From positions 1-19,873 of the forward strand of contig JALLBK010000556.1 in NCBI GenBank assembly GCA_036940085.1: a stretch of DNA of 19,873 nucleotides, written 5' to 3'. The translations under genes and the position numbers were made by a program. Shown here piece by piece: positions 1 through 10,500 of this stretch. The notes below the pieces were generated by a model. It searched no databases. It was not told the DNA's origin and saw only the letters and a program-made list of their open reading frames with translations. The stretch's first letter is position 1; each line of letters opens with the position of its first letter. The stretch comes from Discostella pseudostelligera. Its lineage: Eukaryota > Bacillariophyta > Thalassiosirophyceae > Thalassiosirales > Thalassiosiraceae.

Positions 1-28
1 GAAAATAGTCGACGGGCCGGGGGAAGGG

Positions 29-56
29 TGTGTGACGTCAATGGGGACGTCACACA
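29..56. promoter_or_regulatory. Perfect inverted repeat containing a CRE-type TGACGTCA site
   Basis: Two 11-base arms (TGTGTGACGTC at 29-39 and its exact reverse complement at 46-56) flank a 6-base spacer. The left arm plus one spacer base contains the full CRE octamer TGACGTCA (33-40); the right arm holds a near copy, GGACGTCA. CREB/ATF-type bZIP factors bind this octamer, and TGACGT elements are known in diatoms as CO2/cAMP-responsive promoter elements. A transcription-factor site is likely, but the target gene may be the one at 725 or one left of the window. Confidence 0.5.
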
Positions 57-454
57 ACGAGATGACACTATCGCCCGTCGCCCGTCACCCACCCACGGAC
101 AGGCAACTGCCCTCACCCACCACAAAATATTATTTCGTGGAGTACTACGTGTGGAGATGGTGGTGAGGTGGAAGCTGGTGGAAGTGGGAAGTGGTCAGGT
201 TTGGTCAAACCCAAACTTCACCCAAATTCTGGTCGAAGGTCTTAGCCACAAAAAGCTGGAGAAGCCTTAGGAATTAGTACAAAGTCTACATATGGAGAAA
301 AAAAGAGAAATTTGGGTTTTGGTTGTGCATGGATCGGCCTGATGCACCACCAAGTTTAACGAAATGACCGGGAGAATTAGTTCTTATTCCGATGTTGAGA
401 GGAAACTGCTGAGCAGGAAAGACACGACGAGGTGTTGTTCGTGGGAATTCTCTG

Positions 455-462
455 TGACGTCA
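455..462. promoter_or_regulatory. Second perfect CRE octamer
   Basis: TGACGTCA occurs again here, 263 bases upstream of the ATG at 725, which is a normal promoter-proximal distance. With the paired site at 29-56 it makes three CRE cores in about 430 bases. A bZIP-regulated promoter is the natural reading; binding is inferred from the motif only. Confidence 0.4.
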
Positions 463-724
463 TTCGGAGAAAAATGTGCTCACGACCGCTGACTTGGCTT
501 GGCATCGCGCGGCGCGGGCAAAAAAGCGCCACTCTTCTCATTATTACCACCACCACCAATACCACCAACACACTGGCTTAAAAGGCTTATCAATTGCAAC
601 ATCATCCTGCTATTGAATTGGACAGTGGAGCTGATTGAAGGTCTCATATCACAGCACAACAACTACCTTCGACCTATTGCTACTGTCACTGCCAGTGTCA
701 CCATCATCCATAAATATCCAGACA

Positions 725-1739
725 ATGTTGGTGAAAGGTAAAGCCACAAAAGCCACAACCTATTACTATTATCAAATGTGGCGTCGGCTGTTGGCACTAC
801 CATTCATTTCAATGCTGGTAGTAATCATGTGTGACACCTTCTTGATTCTTGACCGAATACCAGTAAATCCAGTTACAGAGGAAGAGAGCAAGCCTGTGCA
901 GCTATGTGGCATCACGGCTCTTCTTGGAGGCTACGAAAAGACTCCCAAAGAGCCAATGGAGCCCCTAGATCCAAAATTTCCTTTATTTCTCTTCACTGAC
1001 CAGGAGCATATGTTGAATCCAGGGTCAGACGAATCTAACACTACTGTATGGACACGGGTGCATGTAGACTCTTCACTATGGCAGGACGATTGTAAGGATT
1101 ATGTCGGAGCTCGGAATAATCCATGTGATGAACCATTTTTGTTCAACATTGGGAAATTCTTTAAAATGCAATTCTATTGTATCCCGGAGATCATCGAAGC
1201 AAAATGCAATGTCGTCATTTGGTTTGATGGGACAGTAAAGATTAAGATGGGAGCATTCTTGGGACGTATGGCTGACAGGGCCAATCAGGGTCAGAATTTC
1301 GTGGTGTATACCCATGATGGGGATGGGAGGATTACGGAGTGTTGGTTTTGGTAAATACCTCGGGCAATGGGATGGGTTTGGTCCACACCAGCATGTCGAT
1401 GAGCAATATCAGTATTATTATTTGTCTATGGGATTCAAAGAACGATGGTTTGAGAATACCACCTGGTTCAATGAATCCATGGGGCTTGAAGCAAATATCA
1501 ATCGATATGGATTATATGTCACATGTATGGTCATGTTTGATCTTCGTCGAATTGAGACTAAACCATTCCTTGACTACTGGTGGAGAGAGAACATTCTACT
1601 ATCTACCCAAGACCAAGTGTCATTTCCATACTGTGCGTGGAAGCACAATGTCTCTGTCACTGGGTTGCCAGATTCAGAGGCTCCAGATGGTAATTACGAT
1701 GACAATAATTACTTTCAGAAACTTCAGCATGGACAGTGA
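725..1739 (+). CDS. TOD1/MUCI70-like (DUF616) glycosyltransferase-like membrane protein, with an apparent 1-base frameshift
   Basis: The start is the first ATG of the frame, with A at -3; the frame opens upstream only through non-ATG codons. Residues about 22-44 form one hydrophobic segment after a short basic stretch (WRR), as in a type II signal anchor, so a Golgi/endomembrane lumenal enzyme is likely. Family features in order: LLGGYE (about 66-71), FTD (90-92), an Asn/Lys-rich FNIGKFFKMQF stretch (140-150), VVIWFDGTVKI (163-173), and in the C-terminal part RYGLYVTC, a WW pair and STQDQVSFPY. These match the order seen in the TOD1/MUCI70 glycosyltransferase-like family, thought to act on cell-wall or mucilage polysaccharides; the substrate here is unknown. 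The frame changes by one base near 1331 (GDGR|LRSVGF), giving about 337 residues if a single base is skipped. A sequencing error or a recent pseudogene are both possible. Confidence 0.7.
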
Positions 1740-2025
1740 AAAAAGTCTTGAGGTTTGTATCTTGTCAAGTGGCGGGGATAAAACTTAGCCTCCTTCTTGA
1801 TCTGTTGGAAGCTGTTGACTTACACCTGACATTAAGTCTTGCCCCAGAGCAAGGAGCGTGACTTCACCTTGGCTGCCTTAATGTTCATGTATTAAAATGT
1901 CCGTGTAAAATAATGCTCGAAACTGGTTTGAAAATATCAATGATGACCTAATTAGAGATTTATACATCACCTGAGTCAATAGATATATTAGCTGAGTTGG
2001 GTGATGTCATCTCTCCCCATAATTG

Positions 2026-5000
2026 CTATGTTCTGCTATTCTGATCAAGAATGGACTTCATTTCCCTAACTTCCTTGGTCAGCTCTTCCACCCTTTGAGC
2101 AAGATACATCACTTCTCCACTACTGTGTTTGTTCCTGCTGCCAAGGAACATCATCTTTGCCACAAGATACAAGACGAATAATACTAATAATATCTGTTGA
2201 CGATGCGATAGAGAAGTCACAGCAACAACCAAATGACGGAGAAGTCCATCAAAATAATTCAAGGGAGTATCGACCTTGACAGCAGCCATTTCACCTTCTG
2301 CTTCTGTCGATGTCATCGTCACTTCTCTATCAGGCTTTTCCATATCTACATCAGTGATGGCTCCTCCATTCTGGGTAGAGGTGATGGCCAACTTGATTAC
2401 TTCAAAAAGATCCAGATGCAACCCCGATGTCTCCTTTAGAGTCCCACTATTACAAAGAATAGAAATCAATGAAGCGTATTATCAGTTATCCATTGCGATG
2501 CCCCCAAATTCAAAAGACAAACAGCAATATCAAAGTGATCTCACCTCTTGATTTTGCTAGCAAACCTAATCATCATACATAAGAGAAGTGACAATCATTC
2601 ATGTGAATGTAAGCAGAGAATCTCAAGAGAAAGGACAAGACACAAGACACACACTCAACTCACATGTTGGATTTGATAAATCGAACAAAGACTCCAGCAT
2701 CAACCGCAAGGTCTTTCTCTTTCAAGCGTCTCGCTGCCCATCGAACCTCTACGGCAAACGAATCTGAGTAGGGCACTCCATCAATTTCTACCGTCATCAT
2801 TACGATACATCTATCATTTCCATCCTTCATCAAATATTGTGTTTGGGTAACGCTTGCCACTGGAGGTCCAATGTATAAGTGCGTCGTGCGCTTGAATTTG
2901 AATTGGATGATCTGTGAACACGAGTTGATCGTAGATGGTGAGCAAAGAATAGCGGCAAAGATATCAACCCAGAAAGGGAAACTTACTCGTCGCAGAGGAA
3001 ATGTCTCGCCAGACCAAGCATTTTCAAAACCTTTCTCAGTGCAATGTTCCCAATCTCCAATTGACACATCAAAGCTGCCCTTTCGTTTGAGCCATCGTCC
3101 ATACAGTGGAGTCTCCTCCTCAGACCAGCCTGAAATGTAGTATTCATCGATCGACACATTGGTTAGTTTCTTCGAGAATATGGGTTCCATCTTTTTAATG
3201 ACCGAGTCAGTAGGTATTTCCAAGATCGGCGGCTCCGCTGGCACTTCGCCGGTAATACCATTGACTGCTTGGGTAGGAGACTCGACAATTACTACATCCT
3301 CTCCACACATCATGTCATCCAACACTTCATCATCTTCTTCGTCGTCATCTCGAATATGGCGTATCGTCTCTTGCACATCTGTGTATTTCACGAGTTGCAC
3401 CTTGAGACAAAATCCCCTATCGAACTGGACTTCGTCATCATTTGTGTCTTCGACACATCGAGCCAATTGATCTCTCACCCGCTTCTCTGCTACCATCGCC
3501 CATCCCGCCACATCTTCCAACGCCTTATCCTGCAGACCGTTCTTCATGAGAATCGTCGATGTGATATGCCTCAGCTGTCCATCTCGAAAATTTCTCATAG
3601 CATCTACCGAGCCCAAGAGGGATGTTTGCACCGTATTCCACTCACTACGTTCCTCAGATTTGAAATTGACTTCCGCTACGTTCGTTTCTGATGTGTAGGA
3701 CTTGACAGCCTGGTCTTTAACGGAGCGAGCAATCTCAAAACTTTCGGTTCCTTTCCCCTCCTTCCCCTCCGCTTCATCTAATTGCCGTGTGGCAATGGCC
3801 AATCTCTGCTGTGGCGTGAGTACCTTGTTCATTACCTCCTCGCCTCCTCCAGGTAGTATACTGAACATTTTCCCCATGGCCTTGTTCACATGCTTGTCTA
3901 TTTTTTTCGTTGACTTTCGAGGAGTGACGTTGGCGTCCTCTCCTCCTCCTCCACCACCGCCGCCACACGNCTATTTTTTTCGTTGACTTTCGAGGAGTGA
4001 CGTTGGCGTCCTCTCCTCCTCCTCCACCACCGCCGCCACACGATCCTCTACCCTCCTCGACCGATGTTAAACGAGCCCGAGCCTTCTGTACATCAAGAAG
4101 ATACTGTTGATGCTTAGTCTTCGCTTTCAACTCAACCTTCGCCGCATCACAGAGTGATTTCCATCTGATCTCCTCCCGTTCCTGAAAAATCTTAGCCCCA
4201 CGTTCCGACAATGATATGATTTGATGAAGTTCTTCGTTCCCCCTTCGAATTTGTTTGGATAACATTTCGGCATTCCTTGCGTACATTTCAAGAGATCCAA
4301 TGGCTGAGTGCCATGCGGTTAGAACATTATTACTGGCACCCTCTTCACTCTTCTTGATCAATATTATGTAGGATGGACTGCGTTCAATTTGGGACATAAG
4401 ATTGGATGCAAAATTATCGATTGCCGAGGCAATATCCTCGTTGAATGCAGCGACTAGTTTCATTGTCTTGAGTCGATTCAACCGACGCCCGATCATACTT
4501 CTCATGTTGTCGCGATTTTCGGCAATGTTGTCGGGAAGGTTGAGCTGACGTGTTTCGTTAATGGCAGGCTCATCGGACGGAGCTCGACGACGTGAATTCA
4601 TGAAAATGACGGCCGCGGCTGCTGCGGCAGCCGGTTGGGACGATGGCGAGTTTGTTATTGCCAACGATGACGACGGCGTGGATAATGGCGGCACTGGAAA
4701 TTCCCTTGCGCTGCTAATCGACAAGTCGAGTGGATCCACCGTTGGTGGTGGATCAAGGGATATACTTTCAAGGGATGCTTTCTCATCTTGGAGGAAGCGA
4801 TCCACCAAACCAATCACGAAATTAACACGCTCCTGCAAAGACATAAGTAGTGCCGAAAAGAGTGATTGTTACCAATATCCTAAAATGACAGAGGAAGGGT
4901 AGATATTTCTACTCGTCGTCAACTCACCTCCTCCAAATGTTGCACCGAATCCAAAGCCATCTTTTCGATGGCCATGGCCTCCTCGACGGCAGCATTTTCT

Positions 5001-5148
5001 ACCATTACGGCTTGATTGTAATTCAATTGAGCCAATTGCATCTCATCATGGGCATGTATTACCGACTCGCACTGTTTGGATACGTTGTAGGTGTTGCCCA
5101 ATTGACGCAAGGTGGTACTCCACGAGGTGGTGGTAGCGGTGGTGGTGG

Positions 5149-5186
<38 letters not shown>

Positions 5187-6442
5187 TTGGTTTCATCCCG
5201 CGGTCCATCTCCTCCCTCTTCTTTAGCTACACCATCTTCATTGCCGATACTACTACCTTCTGACATGATTGACTCGGCCTTCCTGCTTCTCATCTTCTTT
5301 TTTCCAGAGGAAGCACGTACCGCCTTTCGAAGCAACTGTATCGACATCTCCCACTCCTTGACACATTCGATATAACGAATACGCAATCGCAATGCCTCCT
5401 TTCGTGACAATACACACTTCAATCTTGTACTATTGTATTCATTGTATTGTTTCATACTTTCATCGGAAATTATGGTAGACCAATCTTGATAGGGTTTGGA
5501 TAGGTTGGAACGTAGACTGGATCCAACGGATTGGGAAAGTTTGGTAAGGGAAAGGAGGTTATTGTATACTGCCGATGCAAATTGTTCCATGGAGGGTGAT
5601 GAGGATAGAAGTATTGTCATAATTGCGGGACATAATTTGCGTATTGTAGAAGAGAATTCGTCATGCAAGGATGCGACGTCGGATAGGAGTGCAGTGCATC
5701 CCATACAGGTTCGGGAGAGAGACATGGATTGATCGACACAATATTTTAACCCTAGGCCGTGTAGATTATTGTTTTTGTTGTTGTTGGATGATGATGGTGG
5801 CAGCTTGTGATTGATGTGGGTGGTAGTGGCCGAAGAGGAAAGTGGTGAAGATGTTGCGGAGGAAGTCGAAGGAATCATGTCCATTGAGGGGGTGCAGTGA
5901 GGTAAGGTGGGCGTGGCAAGTATGGTCGACCATTTTATAGTGGTGACAGTGGTAGTAGAATCAGAAGGAAATGGAGATGGGCTTGTAGTTTTCGGATTGA
6001 TAATGTCAATGCTGCTGCTGCTGCTGTGGTTGCTGTTGTAGTTGTCATTGTTGCTGCTGAAGGAAGAAGATGGTATGACTTTAGAATTGATGAGTTTATT
6101 GAGGTGATTGGCAGCATCGCCGATCGTGCCATTGGCGTTGGGGTGAAAAGATTGATCCAGCACGGTGATAATGTTATTCGAAGCAGAAGTGGTAGGTGCA
6201 ATATTTGTCATCATGTCGCCGCTGGCTTCACTGGAGACGCCCCTCATCTCTGGCAGTGCATCACTTGCAGCAAGAATGGCTTCAGCAACAGCAGCAACAG
6301 CTCGAGGCGTTGCGAATGCCTCGTCGGGTGATGACATTTTGGTGCATCGAGGAGTAGAGATAGTGGTACTGTCATCATCGTCATTATTCGCTGCCGGTGC
6401 GGAGCGATCATGCGCAGTCGAGGTCATGCTATGATCGTTCAT
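2026..6442 (-). CDS. BAR-like / VASt-domain membrane-anchored protein, Lam/Ysp1/Sip3-like lipid transporter candidate
   Basis: Proposed exons (minus strand): 6442-4928, 4832-2987 (with a 73-base assembly artefact to discount), 2911-2664, 2565-2545, 2446-2026. They join in frame to about 1325 residues. Order: Ser/Thr/Asn-rich N-terminus; a first helical BAR/F-BAR-like region (about 230-500) interrupted by a poly-Thr tract; a second long helical region (about 600-850) with a poly-Gly linker; an acidic linker; a VASt domain (about 1030-1190; DEYYISGW, LYGRWL, FDVSIGDWE, VTQTQY, DGVPYSDSFAVEVRW); one membrane segment near 1268-1286 (ILLVLFVLYLV); and a C-terminal coiled coil. VASt domains bind and move sterols. 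Yeast Lam1/Lam3 combine BAR, PH, VASt and a membrane anchor at ER-plasma membrane contacts. I see no PH or GRAM domain. The VASt assignment is strong; the BAR assignment and contact-site role are inferred. Confidence 0.75.
2545..2565 (-). other. 21-base microexon of the VASt-domain gene
   Basis: A 21-base block sits between acceptor GATTAG and donor AGAG|GTGAGA. It is flanked by two introns of exactly 98 bases each (2566-2663 and 2447-2544). Upstream donor AACAT|GTGAGT and downstream acceptor TAATAG|TGG have matching phase 2. Inclusion gives KSNM-FASKIKS-GTLKE, a Lys/Ile-containing stretch after the VASt FxK motif as seen in family members. Skipping also keeps frame (SNI-GTLKE), so alternative use is possible. 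Confidence 0.75.
2912..2986 (-). other. In-frame 75-base intron inside the VASt domain
   Basis: Donor CGA|GTAAGT and acceptor TTCACAG|ATC, phase 0. The segment is a multiple of three and has no stop, so an ORF caller reads straight through it, inserting 25 residues rich in hydrophobics and Cys. Removing it joins FPLRR to IIQFKFKR, ahead of the GPPVASVTQTQ motif, which fits the usual VASt spacing better. Retention (exitron-like use) cannot be excluded. Confidence 0.75.
3898..4042. repeat. Unmerged contig overlap: exact 72-base direct repeat around a single N
   Basis: Positions 3898-3969 and 3971-4042 are identical and separated only by one N. Deleting one copy plus the N (73 bases) restores one uninterrupted frame (VTPRKSTKKI-DKHVNKAMG) across the site. 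The break falls next to GC-rich codons for a poly-Gly tract. This is an assembly join, not a genomic duplication. Confidence 0.93.
4833..4927 (-). other. Intron 1 of the VASt-domain gene (95 bases)
   Basis: Donor GAG|GTGAGT and acceptor TTTGCAG|GAG, phase 0. Splicing joins ...QHLEE to ERVNF... and removes the in-frame stop just after the donor. Both sides are helical and acidic, as expected of one continuous BAR-like region. Confidence 0.85.
5150..5186. repeat. AGT trinucleotide microsatellite (about 12 units)
   Basis: A run of AGT units on the plus strand encodes the poly-Thr tract of the minus-strand BAR/VASt protein, in a linker within the first helical region. Being in-frame and trinucleotide, length changes would not break the gene, so allele-length variation is likely. 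Confidence 0.85.
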
Positions 6443-7528
6443 ATTTTAGCTCTCTTTCCGCCCACGGCATTCGGGCTCTACTGGCGTGGATCAAAGTAGT
6501 ATCTACCAAGCTGTCAATCGGAAGCAGAAGATAGATCTCTAGAGTAGGCACTCCTCTCTCTCAAGAGAGTATCGTACTCCAATCAAACATCTCGAAGGTC
6601 GACACGCGAAGTGCAGTGCTCAACGACGGACGGCCAGGCGTCCTCGATGGCAGACGTACGGACGGTGCGCATGAGTTTGGCGACGCAATCGATCGCCTCG
6701 AACTTCGAATGTCTCTCCACCTTCAACAACCTCTTCGATTGGGCGCTGTTGAACACCATTCAAACTTCAACTTGAATGGGCACACGCATCTTGGAAAGTT
6801 CCATATCACAGTTCTCTTATGCGTTTTGAGTGCTTCTCAGACAAGTTCGGGAAGTTGCAGCAAATCCCATGTTGAAGTCCCAGCAATCAATGCATGTTAT
6901 CCCTTTGTCCTCCTCTGGTCGTTGATGCGGTTGATGGAACAATTCTTTCCTCGCTCTCACAGCGGATGGACATCTCCGGTGATGCGAACCTTGTTCTTTT
7001 CCTTCAACTGGGACAGACTGGGACAATCGTGAGTAATGCTAATCCGCAGGGACCGGAGATCGTTTCACAACTTTTGACCCTTATGACCCTTTGTGACCCC
7101 TTATGGCCTTAAGACTGCAAGAGTGTCAAGCGCATTGAAGTACGACAAGGAGACTAATCCCTGGTTGTTAAATGTCGATAGGTCGCGTAAATGAAGAAAG
7201 AGAAGGCCCAAGGCCTGCTTGAACACCGCTTTGTGGTACATCCACCACGTAATCGCAGCAGCAGCAACAACAAGTCAGTAACACAAAGCAACAACACAAG
7301 CACTCTCAAAAGTCAATAATATCTACCATCGTTCTGCGAACCGACCCAGCCAAAACAAACATTCAAACCAATAGACACCAACTGCCAACCCGATCCGCCA
7401 TCCTCCCTCATAATATTATTATCTCATCTTCTTAACGGTGTGGCAAGAATCCATCATAATTTGACTTCTTCAGATACTTAGCTCGCTCCCCCCATGATGC
7501 AAGGCCAAGCAGTAGTAGTAGCAATACT
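6443..7528. promoter_or_regulatory. Bidirectional upstream region between two divergent genes
   Basis: The VASt-domain gene starts leftward at 6442 and the Gln/Asn-rich gene rightward at 7529, so this 1.1 kb should hold both promoters and leaders. Positions 7240-7300 are CAG/CAA/ACA-rich and look like 5' UTR of the right-hand gene. The middle (about 6600-7110) has moderately long open frames on both strands (for example 6616-7032 plus), none recognisable and no clear codon signal; it could be leader, a decayed gene or chance. No TATA box is evident. Confidence 0.5.
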
Positions 7529-7532
7529 ATGA
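7494..7532 (+). promoter_or_regulatory. 12-codon upstream ORF overlapping the main start codon (ATGA)
   Basis: Two adjacent ATGs (7494, 7497) open a short frame that ends in TGA at 7530-7532, overlapping the main ATG at 7529-7531 as ATGA. Such stop/start overlaps can permit termination-reinitiation or limit translation of the main frame. The effect is inferred; whether the transcript includes these ATGs is unknown. Confidence 0.4.
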
Positions 7533-10500
7533 CTTTCCCGGCCCATCGGTTCTTCTCTCTATCAACTTCTTCTTCGACGAATAATAATCCAAGCAGCGCT
7601 GTCAGTGGTGCACCCAACAACGCACCGACTTCGACTTCAATTCTTCAAGTACATCAACATCAAGCCGGCAGCGGCGGCGACGGTGGAAATAGCAACAGCA
7701 GCAGCATCAAGTTTGCCGATCACAAGTCTCTTGATTTATTGGTCCGGGCGGTGAACGACGGATTAAGTGGCAGTCGCAATAATAATTCATTTGAAGCATC
7801 ATCGACGATGACGTGGCTCAACAACAACAGCAGCAGCAGCAGTAGTAACAGCGTCCCAAACTTGGGCGGTGGCGGCGGTAGCGAGGCTGCGGCGCCCCAA
7901 GCGACGTCCAATAGCAGCAATAACAATAACAATAGCAACAATCCCAATAATAACACGGGTTTGTATGCCACTGCCACCTCTCAGAGTGATCAAGCCATCT
8001 GCGGTGGCGTCGGCAATTGCGGGTTCAGCAGCAACTTCAATAGCAACAGCAACTTGGCCCTGAAGGCACAGTCGCAGCAGCCACCTCAATTTGGTCAACT
8101 CTTTGGCGACATGAATAATTCATCGCCTCGAGTCCATGGCCAGCAGCAGTGGAATACTAATACTACTACGGCCAACACCAATTCTACAACTTCGAACAGC
8201 AACACCAATCTCGCCGCTCAAGTAAATGCTCAAGCCAATGTCATCTCCCAGCTCGTGGCATCCCTCCAAGCCCAGCAACAGGCACAAGTTCAAGTGGCTT
8301 TGGCACGTGCCTTTGGCACTACTCCGGGCGGCGTCAACAATTCTATGGAATTTGGTCAGCATACTACCAATGGAATGAATTCCATGCAAGCGGCGGCGAT
8401 GGGAAACATGGGAAATTATGTAATTGGTGCTGGTGAACAACAAGGCATTCCAGGCTTGATGAGCAGTAGTCTGAACACTTCTACGAACAATACCAGCAAT
8501 AGCATGGTCGTGGACTCCCTGGGAGGAGCAGGAGGATCACTCCAACAAGATAATTTACTCTCGAGGGTGCAGCTTGCTCAACGAGCTCAGCAGCAGCAAC
8601 ATCAAGTAGTCCAACAGCAGCAGGCGCAGCAAGTGCAGGCGGCTCAGCTAATGCAACAGATGCAACAGCAGCAGATGAACACTCCCTTTGATGCCACGGC
8701 GGCTGTGGCAATGGGAGCCTTCCATCCCAATGCCACTGGTACTACAATGAATGTAGCATCCTTGGCTGCCGCCGCTGCGGCGGCGGCATCGACTATGCCA
8801 CCACCATTGCCCCCCCTAGTACCCCACGCGTCATCGGCAGCAACTTTAGGATCCGCAGCTGTATCTTCGTCCACCACGGCCGATGAATCAATCAAATTGC
8901 GGTTTGAACACGAACAACATAAACGAATGTTGCAAATGGTTCAGGGGCGTGGTACTGCCGACCGACAGCAGTCTCCGCAGCAGCAAGCTCAGGTCGGCCC
9001 ACTGTCGAATCAAGTGGCGGCGCAGCAGTTGATGAAGAAGGCACGTTGGGATATCAATGGAAGTGGAGGTGTGGGTCGGGGTGCCACGGGCATGCCCGAT
9101 GGTAAGTTTGTTGCTGCTGTGCTCTCCTTCGTTTTTGGTGTTTGAAAGCTAATTTTCGCTCACGCTCGAGTACCCTGTTCTTTGCCTCTCCTCTCAAACT
9201 CCCGTTCCTTCAATTAGCATCCATTAACGATGCCATCAAGACCATGTTCCAACAGCAACAACAACACTCTCCCGTAATAGTAGGCAATCCTACACTTGCA
9301 GCAGCCTTTCCTCATCATGGCAATCTGTTAGCCAATGCGGCTGGCCTAATTCCTGCCGTCCAGAATTTCGCCAAGCTTGGTTCTATTGCTGGATTGAATC
9401 ATCATCAGGGATTGGAAAATACCCTGCAAGCCGCGGCGCACAATCATCATCTGATGAATACGGTGGGATTACCAACCTTGGCTGGATTGGGTGGTCCTAC
9501 CGCCATGGGTGGTGTCGTCGGTGACACAACCTCCTCCGACCTAGTCCATCATCCCAAATTCGGTGCCTCCTCCTACGGCGCGGCCATTGTCCCGTGCCGT
9601 GCCCGCGGCATGCCCGTCGATCACAATTTCAAGACGGCCTACTTTGTCATACCCGAGGATAGTGAACATGGTGATGAATTAATGTGTACCTATCCCGCAT
9701 GTCGGAACGCGGGCGTGAAATTCCGATATTGTTTGCATTGTAAGGTCCCCGTGGCGAAACGTAATTTTAGGAATCGACATCGTCATGGTGTCTTGGAGGA
9801 TTGTAGTGATGAGGAGGATGCTAGTGACGAGGAGGAGGAGACTTGTGAGGGTGGTACTTCAGGAAGTGGAGAGGGGGGTGGTACCTCCCCTGGTTCTACT
9901 TCGAACATTCATGGGGATATTTGCCAACCGGTAGGTGGAGGCAATGTCGGTCGCGGTGTAGTTGACGATGACGAAGACTACACTGGAGTAAAGAAAGAGC
10001 ACATCCTCATCATTCCCGGTGTGGGTGGGAACAATACCAATCCTTCCAATCCCTCTTCCAACAACAATCCCAACACCGATTCAATGAACAAAAAGAAGAA
10101 GAAAAAGAATGGCAAACTTCGTGTACCATGTCGTGCCCGTGGATTGCCCATGGCACACAATTTCAAGAGTGCCTACTTTATTATCCCACCCAATATCNCC
10201 ATGTCGTGCCCGTGGATTGCCCATGGCACACAATTTCAAGAGTGCCTACTTTATTATCCCACCCAATATCGAACATGGCGATGAATTGCTGTGTAGTTTT
10301 CCATTGTGTCGAAGTGCCGGTGCGAAATTCCGATATTGTTTGCACTGTAAGGTTCCCGTGGCGAAGCGTAATTTTAGGAATCGGCACAAGCATGGAAAGG
10401 GTACTGCTACTACTACGGTGATGAGTGGTTCCGAGAATGCCAATGATGGTGATGAGACTATGTCAGAGAAGAAGCAGGAGGTGGGGAACCATGAAGGAGA

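Larger units (their letters stand above)
1..724. promoter_or_regulatory. Upstream region of the glycosyltransferase-like gene
   Basis: No convincing coding frame is seen here; the short open frames on both strands are compositionally arbitrary. The region is notable for CRE-type palindromes (listed separately) and for pyrimidine/CCA-rich stretches near 540-570 that could be 5' UTR. It lies directly upstream of the first in-frame ATG of the next gene at 725, so I read it as promoter plus leader. No TATA-like sequence stands out. The region continues beyond the left edge of the window. Confidence 0.45.

Noticed and set aside
1351..1391. GTAAAT...CACCAG as a 41-base intron in the glycosyltransferase-like gene
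   Set aside because: Splicing it does not bring the downstream conserved frame into register, whereas a single-base shift near 1331 does.
2447..2663. Single 217-base intron without the microexon
   Set aside because: It is frame-compatible, but two good internal splice sites and two equal 98-base introns favour the microexon. Kept as an alternative form.
4561..4902. Plus-strand open frame with poly-Ala
   Set aside because: It is the antisense of the BAR/VASt exon, and its composition mirrors GC-rich codons of the real gene.
5112..5375. Plus-strand Val/Ser-rich open frames over the AGT repeat
   Set aside because: They result from reading a microsatellite in other frames.
6616..7112. Open frames of 138 and 72 codons upstream of the Gln/Asn-rich gene
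   Set aside because: Overlapping frames on both strands, no recognisable domain and no splice logic; described only as part of the intergenic region.
7720..8895. Minus-strand open frames rich in Leu, Ala or Val
   Set aside because: They are shadows of CAG/CAA/AAT repeats in the Gln/Asn-rich gene.
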